Assembly: GCA_902555695.1 (NCBI GenBank)
Contig: CACDTV010000002.1
Coordinates: forward strand, 88,457-152,456
From: an uncultured Alphaproteobacteria bacterium
Lineage (GTDB): Bacteria > Pseudomonadota > Alphaproteobacteria > HIMB59
Direction: 5' to 3'
DNA length: 64,000 nucleotides
Each line of letters opens with the position of its first letter. Position 1 is the first letter of the stretch. Shown here in pieces: positions 37,728 through 47,927 of the stretch. Made by a program: the position numbers and the translations under genes. Below the pieces are notes generated by a model. The model was not told where the DNA came from. It worked only from the letters and a program-made list of their open reading frames with translations, and ran no database searches.

Positions 37728-38632
37728 ATTACTTTTTTAAGTTTTTCAAAGTCTTCGTCTGCATGATAACTTGATCTAGTCATTGGTGAAGATGAAATCA
37801 TTTTAAATCCAAGATCTAAACAGACATTATAAATACTTTTAAACTCTTCAGGAGAATAAAATTTATGGACTTTTTCATGATGAATAGATGGTTGTAAATA
37901 TTGACCTATGGTGACAAAATCGATATTAGAATTTTTCATATCTTTTAGTACTTCAATGATTTCTGAATAAACTTCACCTAACCCAACCATAATACCTGAC
38001 TTTGTAAATATTGATCTATCGAATTCTTTAACTTCTCTTAGAAGCTTTAAACTCTCAATATAATTAGAACCAGGTCTTATTTGTTTATAAATTCTTGGAA
38101 CTGTTTCTAAGTTGTGATTAAAAACATCAGGCTTCACCTTTGCAATATCGATGTAGTTTCTATTTTTTCTTAAGAAATCAGGTGTTAAAATTTCTATTGT
38201 TGTATTATTAGATAACTCTCTTATGTATTTAATAGTATCAATAAAATGCTGAGCACCGCCGTCAGGTAAGTCATCTCTGTCTACACTTGTTACTACAACA
38301 TGCTTGAGTCCTAATTTTAAAACAGATTTAGCAACGTTAAGAGGTTCCATTGGATCTGGTAGCTCAGAGGGTTTACCTGTTTTTACATTACAAAATGCAC
38401 ATGCTCTAGTACAGGTATCTCCTAATATCATAAAAGTTGCATGTTTTTTTTCCCAACATTCTCCTATATTTGGACAGGCAGCTTCTTGACAGACGGTAAC
38501 TAAGTTATGAGATTTAACTATGTCTAGTGTCTCAAAATATTTTTTTGATATTGGTGCTTTTACTTTTAGCCAATTAGGTTTTTTAATTGTCGTAGGATTA
38601 AATTTTTTAATTTTTTCTGGATGTCTGATCAT
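37724..38632 (-). CDS. lipA: Lipoyl synthase
   Basis: A 302-residue radical SAM enzyme that inserts two sulfurs into octanoyl groups to form lipoate. The auxiliary cluster cysteines are C48, C53 and C59 ([13 protein letters not shown]). The radical SAM cluster is C74, C78 and C81 (CTRACAFC). The C-terminal RSSYHAD carries the conserved serine. It follows lpd by two bases, so the lipoylated dehydrogenase complex and its cofactor enzyme share a transcript. Its end overlaps ispDF by four bases, convergent. Confidence 0.96.
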   Translation of the reverse strand: MIRHPEKIKKFNPTTIKKPNWLKVKAPISKKYFETLDIVKSHNLVTVCQEAACPNIGECWEKKHATFMILGDTCTRACAFCNVKTGKPSELPDPMEPLNVAKSVLKLGLKHVVVTSVDRDDLPDGGAQHFIDTIKYIRELSNNTTIEILTPDFLRKNRNYIDIAKVKPDVFNHNLETVPRIYKQIRPGSNYIESLKLLREVKEFDRSIFTKSGIMVGLGEVYSEIIEVLKDMKNSNIDFVTIGQYLQPSIHHEKVHKFYSPEEFKSIYNVCLDLGFKMISSSPMTRSSYHADEDFEKLKKVI

Positions 38633-38634
38633 GT

Positions 38635-40008
38635 TTAAAAATGTAAAGGTTTTTCAAAAGCTGATAAGACGCTCTCATGAATAGACTCTGATAAAGTTGG
38701 ATGTGCAAAAACAGTATTGATAAATTCATCTTCTGTTGACTCAGATGAAATAGCAAGGCCAAATGTGGCTATCATTTCTGTAACATCAGGTCCAATAAGA
38801 TGTGCACCCAATACCTCACCAGTCTCAGAATTAAAGAGCGTTTTAACAAAACCATGTGAGTTAGACATAGTTTGTGATTTACCATTTGCTAAAAATGGAA
38901 AATTACCAGTCTTGTATGGAGTATTATTGTCTTTCAGTTGTTGTTCAGTGAAACCAACAGTAGCTATTTGTGGTAAGCTATATATACAACCAGGGATATG
39001 ATTTTCTTTTGGTTTGTGAGTATCATTACCTGTTGAAATATGAGTAACACAATTTATGGCATCGTGCATGGCTTTATGAGCTAACCATGGGGCACCAATA
39101 ATATCACCAATGGCATATAAACCCTTAATATTTGTCTCATAATTATGGTTGGTATTTATATAACCGGTATCAGATAGATTTAAGTTAAGGGAACTTATAA
39201 AATCTTTATCTATATTAGGTATAACACCTACAGATAGTATTAATGCATCACATGCAACGTTTTGGTCAATATTTTTAAAGGTTACGTTTTTTTTATCTTC
39301 TAAAATATTTTCAATTTTTGCATTTAACTCAAATTTAATACCCTTTTTTTCAAATATTTTTTTTGCTTCATTTGAAATGTCATTATCAAACTGAGGTAAT
39401 ATCTTATTTTGAGACTCAAACACTGTAACATCCGAACCTAAAGCATTATAAATACTTGCAAACTCTATTCCAATAGCTCCTGATCCGACAATACATAATT
39501 TTTTTGGAAGAAATTTAGGTATCATTGCTTCTTTAGAACTCCAAATTAAATTAGAAAATTTAATGTCACCAATTGTTCTAGGTTTGCATCCCGTAGCAAT
39601 AATCATATTCTTAGAGGAAATTTTATCTGAAGTTGTATTAACAAAAAATTCATTATCAATTTTTTTGGGATATGCTCGATGTTTAAAAATATCTATTTTA
39701 TTTTTTTTCATAAGAGAATTAACACCTTTTGATAAATTATCAGATGCTGTTCTAGACATCTTTACAACTTTATCTAGAGCAATTTTAGTAAGATCTTTCT
39801 TATCAAGCCCAAAATGATTAGCCTCTTCCATGAATTCTGCTGAATGTAGTAATGATTTAGTTGGAATACATCCCCAATTAAGACATACACCTCCTAGTTT
39901 ATCCTCTTCAAATAAAGCAACCTTCATACCAAGTTGTGCGGCTTTTATAGCAGCAACATAACCACCAGGACCACCGCCAACTATTGTTAAATCATAATTA
40001 ATTGTCAT
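38635..40008 (-). CDS. lpd: Dihydrolipoamide dehydrogenase (E3)
   Basis: A 457-residue FAD flavoenzyme that reoxidises dihydrolipoyl groups with NAD+. The FAD loop is [18 protein letters not shown], the redox disulfide is C42-C47 in [16 protein letters not shown], and the NAD loop is [13 protein letters not shown]. The C-terminal active-site histidine is in FAHPTLSE. Located in the pdhA-pdhB-E2-lpd-lipA operon, it probably serves pyruvate dehydrogenase and perhaps others. The start overlaps the E2 stop by 11 bases. Confidence 0.96.
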   Translation of the reverse strand: MTINYDLTIVGGGPGGYVAAIKAAQLGMKVALFEEDKLGGVCLNWGCIPTKSLLHSAEFMEEANHFGLDKKDLTKIALDKVVKMSRTASDNLSKGVNSLMKKNKIDIFKHRAYPKKIDNEFFVNTTSDKISSKNMIIATGCKPRTIGDIKFSNLIWSSKEAMIPKFLPKKLCIVGSGAIGIEFASIYNALGSDVTVFESQNKILPQFDNDISNEAKKIFEKKGIKFELNAKIENILEDKKNVTFKNIDQNVACDALILSVGVIPNIDKDFISSLNLNLSDTGYINTNHNYETNIKGLYAIGDIIGAPWLAHKAMHDAINCVTHISTGNDTHKPKENHIPGCIYSLPQIATVGFTEQQLKDNNTPYKTGNFPFLANGKSQTMSNSHGFVKTLFNSETGEVLGAHLIGPDVTEMIATFGLAISSESTEDEFINTVFAHPTLSESIHESVLSAFEKPLHF

Positions 40009-41281
40009 CTGAAATGTTTTCTAAATTTTGTACAATACTAGAAAAAAATTGTGATGCTAAAACTCCATCAACAGCTCTATGATCACATGATAATGTCAAA
40101 TTTATAAAACTCCCTATTTCAATCTTACCTTTGTCCACAAAAACATCCTCAAAAATCTGTCCTACTGCTAATATGTATGTTTGTCCTGGTAAAATAATAG
40201 CATCAAAACTACGGATATTAAATGAACCCAAATTAGATATACTTATGACACCATCTGACAGATCAGAGGGTGAAAGCTTATTATCTCTTGTTAAATTTAT
40301 CTTTTCATTAAGATTGGAGTTGATCTCATTTAAATTAAAATTATTGATCTTTTTGATTACAGGCATTTTTAAGCCAAACTTAGAGTCAACGGCAATACCA
40401 ATATTATGATCTTTATTTATAAAAAATTCACCATTATCTTTATATGTACAATTTGAGTCTGGAAATGCTTTGAATGCATTTGATATAGATTGCATTAATA
40501 TCGCATTTAAAGAGTACTTATTACCTTTTAATTTTTGATCTTTTCTAAATTTTAATAGGGTAGCCATATTCACTCTAGTATTTAAATAAAAATGTGGAAT
40601 GTTATTTTTGGAATGTGTTGTTGCTTTTGCAATAGCTTGTCGTAATCTATTAACATTAGGGCTTTCAGACAAATGATTAGAGTCTGTTACATCTCTTAAA
40701 ATAATTCTATTATCTGGACCAGTACCTTTTAATTTTGATAAATCTATAGATTTTTCATTTGAGATTTTTTTGGCAAGTGGGGATATAAATACTCTTATAG
40801 CCCCGTTATCAAAATTTTCATTTATATCAAGATCATCGGTATGTATTCTTCTTGAAATCGATTTTATTTTTGAAATATCTATATTTTTTTTTTGAGCTAT
40901 TTTTTTAGCTAAGGGTGTAATTAATATTTTATCTGAAAGAAAATCTTTATCATTTTTAGAAGGATTTATTTCTAAAGTTTGTATTTTATTATCTGAATTA
41001 TTATTTTTTAGAAAATTATTTATATCCTCTTGTGTAAAAGTCAAATCGTCTGAAATTATTGCAACTAATTGATTAACGTTTGCTGTTTCACCTTCCTCGG
41101 ATATTATTTTAGCAATATACCCATCTTCTGGTGACTCGTACTCCATTGTAGCTTTATCTGTTTCAACTTCGAATAAAACCTCACCACTTAATATTGGATC
41201 TTTTTCTTTTTTTATCCACTTAACAATTTTACCCTCCTCCATTGTGGGAGATAAAGAAGGTAAATTAACTTCATATAACAT
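39998..41281 (-). CDS. pdhC: Pyruvate dehydrogenase E2, dihydrolipoamide acetyltransferase
   Basis: A 427-residue E2 core. One lipoyl domain spans about 1-78 with K43 in EVETDKATMEY. Two peripheral-subunit-binding-like segments follow: ITPLAKKIAQKKNIDISKIK (121-140) and VFISPLAKKISNEKSIDLSK (164-183), the second with the usual GTGPDNRIILRDV ending. The catalytic acyltransferase domain closes with the histidine motif LSCDHRAVDGVLASQF. The duplication of the binding segment is unusual. It overlaps pdhB by one base. Confidence 0.94.
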   Translation of the reverse strand: MLYEVNLPSLSPTMEEGKIVKWIKKEKDPILSGEVLFEVETDKATMEYESPEDGYIAKIISEEGETANVNQLVAIISDDLTFTQEDINNFLKNNNSDNKIQTLEINPSKNDKDFLSDKILITPLAKKIAQKKNIDISKIKSISRRIHTDDLDINENFDNGAIRVFISPLAKKISNEKSIDLSKLKGTGPDNRIILRDVTDSNHLSESPNVNRLRQAIAKATTHSKNNIPHFYLNTRVNMATLLKFRKDQKLKGNKYSLNAILMQSISNAFKAFPDSNCTYKDNGEFFINKDHNIGIAVDSKFGLKMPVIKKINNFNLNEINSNLNEKINLTRDNKLSPSDLSDGVISISNLGSFNIRSFDAIILPGQTYILAVGQIFEDVFVDKGKIEIGSFINLTLSCDHRAVDGVLASQFFSSIVQNLENISDDN

Positions 41282-42651
41282 TAATTTATATATGACACTT
41301 TTTTAACAGCAGATACAATTTCATCAGTGTTGGGTAATGCTAATTTTTCTAAATTTTCTGCATATGGCATTGGGACATCTTTTCCACTAACTTTAATTAT
41401 TTCTGAGTCAAGGAAATCAAAGCAATTTGATTGGATTAAATAAGATAAGTGTGATCCAAAACTTGTACTACCAAAGCCATCCTCAACAATTACAACTCTA
41501 TTGGTTTTCTTAACGGAATTATATATCAATTCTTCATCAAGAGGTTTAATTGATCTTAGATCAATAATATCAGGACTAATCCCCAGTTTTTCAATTGATG
41601 GGAGGGCGTTTAATATTCTTTGAACAGTCATTGAAAAACCAATTATAGTGACATCTTTACCTTCTTTAATAAGATTGCCTTTACCAATAGGAATTAAAAA
41701 ATCGTTCTCTTCAGGAACGTTAGTTTTTTCTTTATAGAGTAATTCATGTTCTAAAAAAACAACAGGATTGGGATTTCGAATAGATGATTTTAATAAACCT
41801 TTTGCATCTCTTGCATTTGAAGGAGCAATTACTATCAAGCCTGGAATATGAGAGAACCAAGATATAAAACATTGGCTATGTTGTGCTCCAACTCTAGCCG
41901 CAGCACCATTTGGGCCTCGAAAAACTATTGGAACATTTATTTCTCCGCCTGACATATATAAAGATTTAGCAGCAGAATTAACTATTTGATCAATCGCTTG
42001 CATAGAAAAATTAAAAGTCATAAATTCACATATAGGCTTAAGTCCTGCCATGGCTGCTCCAATAGCTAAACCTGTAAAACCATGTTCAGAAATAGGAGTA
42101 TCTAAAACCCTTTTTGATCCAAATTTATCAAGAAGCCCTTGGGTTACTTTATATGCACCATCGTATTCAGCTACCTCTTCTCCTAAAAGAAAAACATCTT
42201 TGTCTAATTTCATTTCTTCTTCAATAGCTTGATTCAATGCCTCTCTCATAGATATTTCTTTTTCAGACCAATTCATTCCACCTGAATTTTCTTTTGTTTG
42301 ATTTAAAAGAGAATTCACAGAAATATTTACATCTGATGAAAGAGGTTCAGATTCGTTAGAGGAGACTTGCGGAGATTTTTCAATAGGTTTTTCTGGTATC
42401 TCCTCTATTTCCTCACCATCAACTTTAAGTAGAGCTATCTCAGTATTAACACTTATATTTTCAGTGCCCTCTTTAACTAGTATTTTCTCTACTTTACCAT
42501 CATCGGGCGACTCTAGTTCCATAGTAGCTTTATCAGTCTCAATTTCTGCTAAAATATCTCCTGAAACTACACTATCTCCCTCTTTAACTAACCATTTTAC
42601 TAAGTTACCTGTTTCCATTGTTGGAGATAAAGCTGGTAGAAGTATTTTCAT
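41281..42651 (-). CDS. pdhB: Pyruvate dehydrogenase E1 beta with N-terminal lipoyl domain
   Basis: A 456-residue E1-beta. An N-terminal lipoyl domain (about 1-78, K41 in EIETDKATMEL) is joined through an acidic linker to the E1-beta domain starting near MSEKE-like sequence at about 130 (ISMREALNQAIEEEM). EVAEYDGAYKVTQGL, EFMTFNFSMQAIDQI and GGEINVPIVFRGP are family stretches. This fusion is a trait of alphaproteobacterial pyruvate dehydrogenases and adds a second lipoyl group to the complex. It overlaps pdhA by four bases. Confidence 0.95.
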   Translation of the reverse strand: MKILLPALSPTMETGNLVKWLVKEGDSVVSGDILAEIETDKATMELESPDDGKVEKILVKEGTENISVNTEIALLKVDGEEIEEIPEKPIEKSPQVSSNESEPLSSDVNISVNSLLNQTKENSGGMNWSEKEISMREALNQAIEEEMKLDKDVFLLGEEVAEYDGAYKVTQGLLDKFGSKRVLDTPISEHGFTGLAIGAAMAGLKPICEFMTFNFSMQAIDQIVNSAAKSLYMSGGEINVPIVFRGPNGAAARVGAQHSQCFISWFSHIPGLIVIAPSNARDAKGLLKSSIRNPNPVVFLEHELLYKEKTNVPEENDFLIPIGKGNLIKEGKDVTIIGFSMTVQRILNALPSIEKLGISPDIIDLRSIKPLDEELIYNSVKKTNRVVIVEDGFGSTSFGSHLSYLIQSNCFDFLDSEIIKVSGKDVPMPYAENLEKLALPNTDEIVSAVKKVSYIN

Positions 42652-43625
42652 AAATATACCTCGGTGTATAATTCTTTTAAATCTGGAAGTGGCGACTCAA
42701 GTGAAAATTTTTCTACATCTTTAATTTGTTTCTTAATATCACTTTCAATATCTTTAATCATGTCCTCTTGTATTTTATAATCATTTAATAAAGTTTCTTT
42801 CATCATCAACACAGGGTCTATCTCTTTCATTTTATTAACTTCATCTTTAGTCCTGTATAGACCGGGATCAGACATTGAATGGCCTCTAAATCTATATGTA
42901 TCCATTTCAATAATGTAGGGCTTAGAATTTTTTTCGATATATTCTCTTGCCCTTATAGCTGACTCACTTACATTAAAAAAATTCATTCCGTCTACTTTTT
43001 CACCTTTAATGCCAAATACAGTTGCTCGTTCGTACAACTCTCCTCCTGCTGCAGACCTTCCAATAGATGTACCCATTCCATATTTATTGTTTTCGATAAT
43101 AAATAATACTGGTAACTCCCAAAGTGATGCTAAATTAAATGCCTCAAAAACTTGGCCATTACTCATAGCTCCATCCCCTAAATAGACTCTTGAAATCTTT
43201 TTTTCGTTTCTGTATTTATGTGCGAAACCTATGCCAACGCCTATAGGTACTTGTGCTCCAACGATACCGTGTCCACCATAAAATCTATTAGCTTTGGAGA
43301 ACATGTGCATTGATCCACCCTTGCCTTTTGAAATTCCATCTTTCCTTCCAGTTAATTCAGCCATTACTAGTTTAGGATCTACTCCACGAGCTAATATATG
43401 TCCATGATCTCTATAGGCAGTGATAACGGTATCCTCTGAGTTAATAGAAGAAAGAATACCTATGACAACAGCCTCTTGGCCAATGTATAAATGACAAAAA
43501 CCTCCAATTTTTCCAGCCCCATATAATTGAGCAGCTTTCTCTTCAAATTTTCTAATTAAAAACATTTTTTCATAAAACTTCAGTAACTGGTCGTTTGTAA
43601 AATTATTTTTGTTTTTTTTATTCAT
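42648..43625 (-). CDS. pdhA: Pyruvate dehydrogenase E1 alpha
   Basis: A 325-residue thiamine-diphosphate subunit that decarboxylates pyruvate with PdhB. The GFCHLYIGQEAVVIGI start, the HGHILARGVDP segment, the ThDP motif GDGAMSNGQVFEAFNLASLW with NNKYGMGTS, and the phosphorylation-loop-like RFRGHSMSDP are typical of the mitochondrial-type E1. It leads the pdhA-pdhB-pdhC-lpd-lipA operon and begins one base after the stop of the ftsB-like gene. Confidence 0.95.
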   Translation of the reverse strand: MNKKNKNNFTNDQLLKFYEKMFLIRKFEEKAAQLYGAGKIGGFCHLYIGQEAVVIGILSSINSEDTVITAYRDHGHILARGVDPKLVMAELTGRKDGISKGKGGSMHMFSKANRFYGGHGIVGAQVPIGVGIGFAHKYRNEKKISRVYLGDGAMSNGQVFEAFNLASLWELPVLFIIENNKYGMGTSIGRSAAGGELYERATVFGIKGEKVDGMNFFNVSESAIRAREYIEKNSKPYIIEMDTYRFRGHSMSDPGLYRTKDEVNKMKEIDPVLMMKETLLNDYKIQEDMIKDIESDIKKQIKDVEKFSLESPLPDLKELYTEVYL

Positions 43626-43626
43626 C

Positions 43627-43914
43627 TTAATCTAATTTTAATATGGTCTCTCCATCTTGAATATTAGGGTTATTCTGCTTTGTAATTTCATCAATATAAT
43701 CCTCTTTATTAGAATAGAAAGAGTGTAAATCAATATTAATATCTAACATTTTTTGATCGAGATTGGATTGCAATTTTTTATACATTTTTTCCTCAAATTG
43801 ATAAATTAAGTAATTTCCAATATTGAACTTTCCATAAACTGTGTGATATATCAGGTAAATCAATACAAATATAAAAAAGAAATTTATTAAACTACTAGCT
43901 TTTAAAAACTTCAC
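43627..43914 (-). CDS. ftsB: FtsB/DivIC-like septum formation initiator
   Basis: A 95-residue protein with one N-terminal transmembrane helix (about 9-28) followed by a short, probably coiled-coil periplasmic segment and an acidic tail (GETILKLD). This architecture and the position between eno and pdhA are standard for FtsB-like proteins in Alphaproteobacteria. It would link FtsL and FtsQ in the divisome. Residue identity is low, so the call leans on context. Its start lies within the last 20 bases of eno. Confidence 0.72.
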   Translation of the reverse strand: MKFLKASSLINFFFIFVLIYLIYHTVYGKFNIGNYLIYQFEEKMYKKLQSNLDQKMLDINIDLHSFYSNKEDYIDEITKQNNPNIQDGETILKLD

Positions 43915-45166
43915 TTAATTCACCAGCATACCCTTTAATATTGTCATTTTCTGATATTCTAAGTAACTGATTGTATTTTGCAACTCTATCAGATCTAGCT
44001 AATGAACCAGTTTTAATCAAAGGACAGCGTGAAGCAACAGCTAAATCTGAGATAAAAGAATCTTCAGTTTCTCCTGACCTATGAGACATAATAGATGCAA
44101 AACTATTATCTGTAGCTAGATTGATAGCTTCTAAAGTTTCTTTAACTGTGCCTATTTGGTTCAATTTAATTAAAATACTATTAGCTTGTTTTTCATCTAT
44201 ACCAGTTTGCAACTTTTGTATATTTGTAACAAAAAGATCATCGCCAACTAATCGTATCTTTGAACCAAGTTTATTTGTAAGTTTTACCCAACCTTCATAA
44301 TCTTCTTCATTAAGTGCATCTTCAATTGAAAAAATAGGATAGTTTTTACAAATATTTTCATAAACACTAATCATTTCTTCAGTTGAATATGAGTTACCTT
44401 CGAAATTATATTTTCCATCAGAGTAAAACTCACTAGAAGCTGCATCTAATGAAATTTTAAAGTGATCATTTAATTTAAAGCCTGCTTTTGAAATTGAATT
44501 ACATATTAAATCTAAAACATCTAAATGAGATTTTAAATTAGGAGCAAAACCCCCTTCATCGCCAAGATTAGTATTTAAAGATCTAGATTTTAATTCTTTT
44601 TTTATATTTGCTATTACAGAGTGTGTTGAAGATAAAGCTTCAGTTAAAGATTTAAATCCTATTGGTAAAATCATAAATTCTTGAAAATCAACATCATTAT
44701 CAGCATGTTGTCCGCCATTTACTACATTCAACATTGGAACAGGAATAATTAAATTATCTAAACCCTGGGAAAGAAATATTGCACCAAAGTTTGCATAAGA
44801 CCAAGCCTTATAGTAAGCAAGACTAAGAGATAAAATAGCATTTGCTCCATAATTTGATTTATTTTCTGTGCCATCTAAATCTATTAGGAGTTGATCAAAT
44901 TCTCTGAAATCAGCAAAACTTTTATCTAAAATTTTTGGTTTTATGAGTTTGTTAACATTAGATACAGCTTTCAAGACACCTTTGCCACTCATTCTATTTG
45001 TGTCTAAATCTCTTAATTCTAAAGCTTCAAATTTTCCTGTGGATGCACCTGATGGAACCATTCCACGAAATGGATATGGTATATTTTCAAATATCATTTC
45101 ACATTCTACAGTTGGGTTACCCCTACTATCAAAAATTTCTCTTGCTGTTATATTTTTAATTTTCAT
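43895..45166 (-). CDS. eno: Enolase
   Basis: A 423-residue enolase converting 2-phosphoglycerate to phosphoenolpyruvate. ITAREIFDSRGNPTVE, GAILSLSLAYYKAW, MLNVVNGGQHADNDVDFQEFM, GDEGGFAPNL, the metal ligands in SLDAASSEF, IEDALNEEDYEGW and VGDDLFVTN, the catalytic lysine in ILIKLNQIGT and MSHRSGETEDSF are all present. The start is adjacent to the kdsA stop, so kdsA-eno-ftsB form part of a longer operon. Confidence 0.97.
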   Translation of the reverse strand: MKIKNITAREIFDSRGNPTVECEMIFENIPYPFRGMVPSGASTGKFEALELRDLDTNRMSGKGVLKAVSNVNKLIKPKILDKSFADFREFDQLLIDLDGTENKSNYGANAILSLSLAYYKAWSYANFGAIFLSQGLDNLIIPVPMLNVVNGGQHADNDVDFQEFMILPIGFKSLTEALSSTHSVIANIKKELKSRSLNTNLGDEGGFAPNLKSHLDVLDLICNSISKAGFKLNDHFKISLDAASSEFYSDGKYNFEGNSYSTEEMISVYENICKNYPIFSIEDALNEEDYEGWVKLTNKLGSKIRLVGDDLFVTNIQKLQTGIDEKQANSILIKLNQIGTVKETLEAINLATDNSFASIMSHRSGETEDSFISDLAVASRCPLIKTGSLARSDRVAKYNQLLRISENDNIKGYAGELSEVFKS

Positions 45167-45991
45167 TTATTTTGCCGCCTTATTTATTTTGTTTATAGAA
45201 TTTAAGAGTTCTGGCATTTTATGTAAATATACCATATTAGGACCGTCACTTAATGCCGTTTCTGGGTTAGGGTGAGTTTCAATGAAGAAACCTGCAATCC
45301 TTAAAGATGATGCAGCTTTCGATAATGGTGTCACATACTCTCTAGCACCTCCACTTTTTTTACCCAATCCACCAGGTAGTTGCACACTGTGAGTTGAGTC
45401 AAAAATAATTGGGTATCCAAATGTTTTCATTAAATGAATACCTTTAAAGTCATTTATTAAATAATTATATCCAAATGAATTACCCCTTTCAGTTATTAAT
45501 ATTTTTTTGTTATTTTCATTTTCAATTTTATTGATGATATTTGAAACTTCTTTATGTGATAAAAACTGTCCTTTTTTAACATTGACAATCTTTTTTGTTT
45601 GTGCAGCAGCTTTTATTAAATCTGTTTGCCTACATAAAAAAGCAGGAATTTGTATTACATCAAGAAATTCAGCCAACTTATCAACTTGAAAAGTCTCATG
45701 AACGTCGGAAGTGATAGATATTTTTAAATCTTTTTTGAGATTTTTTAATATATCTATTGATTTATCAAGCGAAATTTTATGACGTATTGTTTTATGAGAG
45801 CTTCTATTAGCTTTGTCAAAACTACATTTGAATACTAAATTAAATTTTTCTTTTTTTGTATATTTAATAAGAGATTGCGCAACTTTTCTGACTAATTTTT
45901 CATTTTCTAATAAGCATGGGCCAGATATTAAAGTTAGTCTATCAGTATCATTTTTAATAAGATTTTTAGATAATTGGACAGATCTAGGCAT
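45167..45991 (-). CDS. kdsA: 3-deoxy-8-phosphooctulonate (KDO-8-P) synthase
   Basis: A 274-residue aldolase joining phosphoenolpyruvate and arabinose-5-phosphate to make KDO-8-phosphate for lipopolysaccharide. LISGPCLLEN, FKCSFDKANRSS, TSDVHETFQVD, QIPAFLCRQTDL, NVKKGQFLSHKEV, TERGNSFGYNYL, FDSTHSVQLPGG and FIETHPNPETALSDGPN define the family. Together with the lpx genes it shows a KDO-containing lipid A. It overlaps pyrG by eight bases. Confidence 0.97.
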   Translation of the reverse strand: MPRSVQLSKNLIKNDTDRLTLISGPCLLENEKLVRKVAQSLIKYTKKEKFNLVFKCSFDKANRSSHKTIRHKISLDKSIDILKNLKKDLKISITSDVHETFQVDKLAEFLDVIQIPAFLCRQTDLIKAAAQTKKIVNVKKGQFLSHKEVSNIINKIENENNKKILITERGNSFGYNYLINDFKGIHLMKTFGYPIIFDSTHSVQLPGGLGKKSGGAREYVTPLSKAASSLRIAGFFIETHPNPETALSDGPNMVYLHKMPELLNSINKINKAAK

Positions 45992-47603
45992 TTTTATTCA
46001 TTAAACTATTTTTTATGAATGAGAAAAATATAGGGTGAGGCTTAAACGGTTTAGATTTCAACTCAGGATGAAATTGAACACCGAGGAACCATTTGTGATA
46101 TTTATTTTCAATAATTTCTAATAATTTTTTATCTTTTGAAAATCCAGAAAAGACAAGACCTTTTTTTTCTATTGAAGATCTATATTTAGGATTAACTTCA
46201 TACCTATGTCTATGTCTTTCATGAATTAATTTTTTTTTATAAATCTTTGAGGCTAAAGATTTATGTTTTATATAACAAGGATAAGAGCCCAATCTCATAG
46301 TAGCACCTAAGTCATTTTCTTTTGTTCTTGTAACCTTTTGATTTTTTTTACTCCATTCGGTCATTAACGATATGACATTATTAGTATGCTTGCCAAATTC
46401 AGAGCTACCTGAGTTTTTCATTTTCAAAACATTTTTAGTAAATTCAATAATTGATAATTGCATGCCCAAACATATTCCTAAGAATGGAATTTGATTTTCT
46501 CTAGCATACCTAATAGCTTCTATTTTTCCACTAATACCTCTATTACCAAAACCACCAGGTATAAGAATACCTGCGGCCTTAATTAATAACTCATCAACAT
46601 TTTTTTTGTTTATTGTCTCAGAGTCAATCCATTTGATTTTAACATTTACTTTATTGTGAACACCTGCATGATAAATAGCTTCATAGAGAGATTTATAACT
46701 ATCTTTTAAATGAACATATTTTCCAATTATAAATATATTTAGTTCCTCTTTTGCTCTTGACTCTAATACTTCAAAGTTTGTCCATTTTGAAAGATCTTTT
46801 TTCTTTGTAGATTTTATATTTAAATTTTTTATAACTAAGTCATCTAATTTGGATTTTGATAATAAAGAAGGTACTTGGTAAATGCTCCCAACATCATAGG
46901 ACGGAATAACAGCATTAGTTGGTACGTTACAAAACAAACTAATTTTTTGAATTTCTTCATACTTTATTTTTTTATTACTTCTACAAACAATTATATCAGG
47001 CTGAATTCCAGCATTTAAAAGCTCTTTAACAGAGTGCTGAGTGGGCTTTGTTTTAATTTCACCAGATGTTTCTATATATGGAAGTAAAGTTAAATGTATG
47101 AGAAGTGTGTCTAGCTGTCTTTCATTTTTAAATTGTCTTATGGCTTCCAAGAAAGGAAGACTTTCAATATCACCAACAGTGCCCCCTATCTCACAAATAA
47201 TAACATCATCCTTATTTGTTGATTTTTTTATCGAATTTTTAATTTCTTCAGTAACGTGAGGTATTACTTGTACTGTAGATCCTAAATATTCACCTTTTCT
47301 TTCCTTTGAAAGTATAGTTGAGTAAATTTTACCAGATGAAATAGAGTCATTTTTAGAACATTTTATATCTGTAAACCTCTCATAATGGCCTAAGTCTAAA
47401 TCAGTCTCATAGCCGTCATCAGTGACATAAACTTCACCGTGTTGGTATGGACTCATTGTTCCAGGATCAACGTTTAAATACGGATCTAATTTTCTAATTT
47501 TTAGTTTAATGCCTCTAGATCTAAGAAGAGAGGCTAATGATGCAGTGACTATTCCCTTACCTAGCGATGAAACAACACCTCCGGTAACGAAAATTAATTT
47601 CAC
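45984..47603 (-). CDS. pyrG: CTP synthase
   Basis: A 539-residue enzyme forming CTP from UTP, ATP and glutamine. The synthetase domain begins FVTGGVVSSLGKGIVTASL and includes KLDPYLNVDPGTMSPYQHGE and EIGGTVGDIESLPF. The glutamine amidotransferase domain contains LIPGGFGNRG, the nucleophile in FLGICLGMQLS and GVQFHPELKSKP. It is full length. It overlaps secG by four bases and sits in the order tpiA(div)-secG-pyrG-kdsA-eno seen in Alphaproteobacteria. Confidence 0.97.
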   Translation of the reverse strand: MKLIFVTGGVVSSLGKGIVTASLASLLRSRGIKLKIRKLDPYLNVDPGTMSPYQHGEVYVTDDGYETDLDLGHYERFTDIKCSKNDSISSGKIYSTILSKERKGEYLGSTVQVIPHVTEEIKNSIKKSTNKDDVIICEIGGTVGDIESLPFLEAIRQFKNERQLDTLLIHLTLLPYIETSGEIKTKPTQHSVKELLNAGIQPDIIVCRSNKKIKYEEIQKISLFCNVPTNAVIPSYDVGSIYQVPSLLSKSKLDDLVIKNLNIKSTKKKDLSKWTNFEVLESRAKEELNIFIIGKYVHLKDSYKSLYEAIYHAGVHNKVNVKIKWIDSETINKKNVDELLIKAAGILIPGGFGNRGISGKIEAIRYARENQIPFLGICLGMQLSIIEFTKNVLKMKNSGSSEFGKHTNNVISLMTEWSKKNQKVTRTKENDLGATMRLGSYPCYIKHKSLASKIYKKKLIHERHRHRYEVNPKYRSSIEKKGLVFSGFSKDKKLLEIIENKYHKWFLGVQFHPELKSKPFKPHPIFFSFIKNSLMNKNA

Positions 47604-47923
47604 TGATTAGGCACTTCTGGAATCATTTCCTCTATTGAATCGTCTAAAATAATTTCTTCTTGAATAGTTTCTAAATCAGTTGAAGATGAATATTGTTTTG
47701 TAATAATTGCGCCCATAAACAAACACCAAAATAGAAAACCAAAACCTAAAACATAAGTAATTTTAGTCATTCCTGAAAAAGAGGATTTATTTGCTGTCAT
47801 TCCACCTGTAAGAGATGTTTGAGTGCCTAGACCAAGACTTCCACCTTCAGTTTTTTGAAAAAGTATAATTAAAATGAGCACCACTCCAATAATTGCACTA
47901 ATAATTAAAAAAAGGTTTATCAT
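47600..47923 (-). CDS. secG: Protein translocase subunit SecG
   Basis: A 107-residue membrane protein with two transmembrane helices (about 2-22 and 56-76). Between them lies the typical cytoplasmic loop LFQKTEGGSLGLGTQTSLTG. It aids the SecYEG translocon. The C-terminal acidic tail (about 85-107) is common in alphaproteobacterial SecG. It lies four bases downstream of tpiA and overlaps pyrG by four bases. Confidence 0.93.
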   Translation of the reverse strand: MINLFLIISAIIGVVLILIILFQKTEGGSLGLGTQTSLTGGMTANKSSFSGMTKITYVLGFGFLFWCLFMGAIITKQYSSSTDLETIQEEIILDDSIEEMIPEVPNQ

Positions 47924-47927
47924 AATG

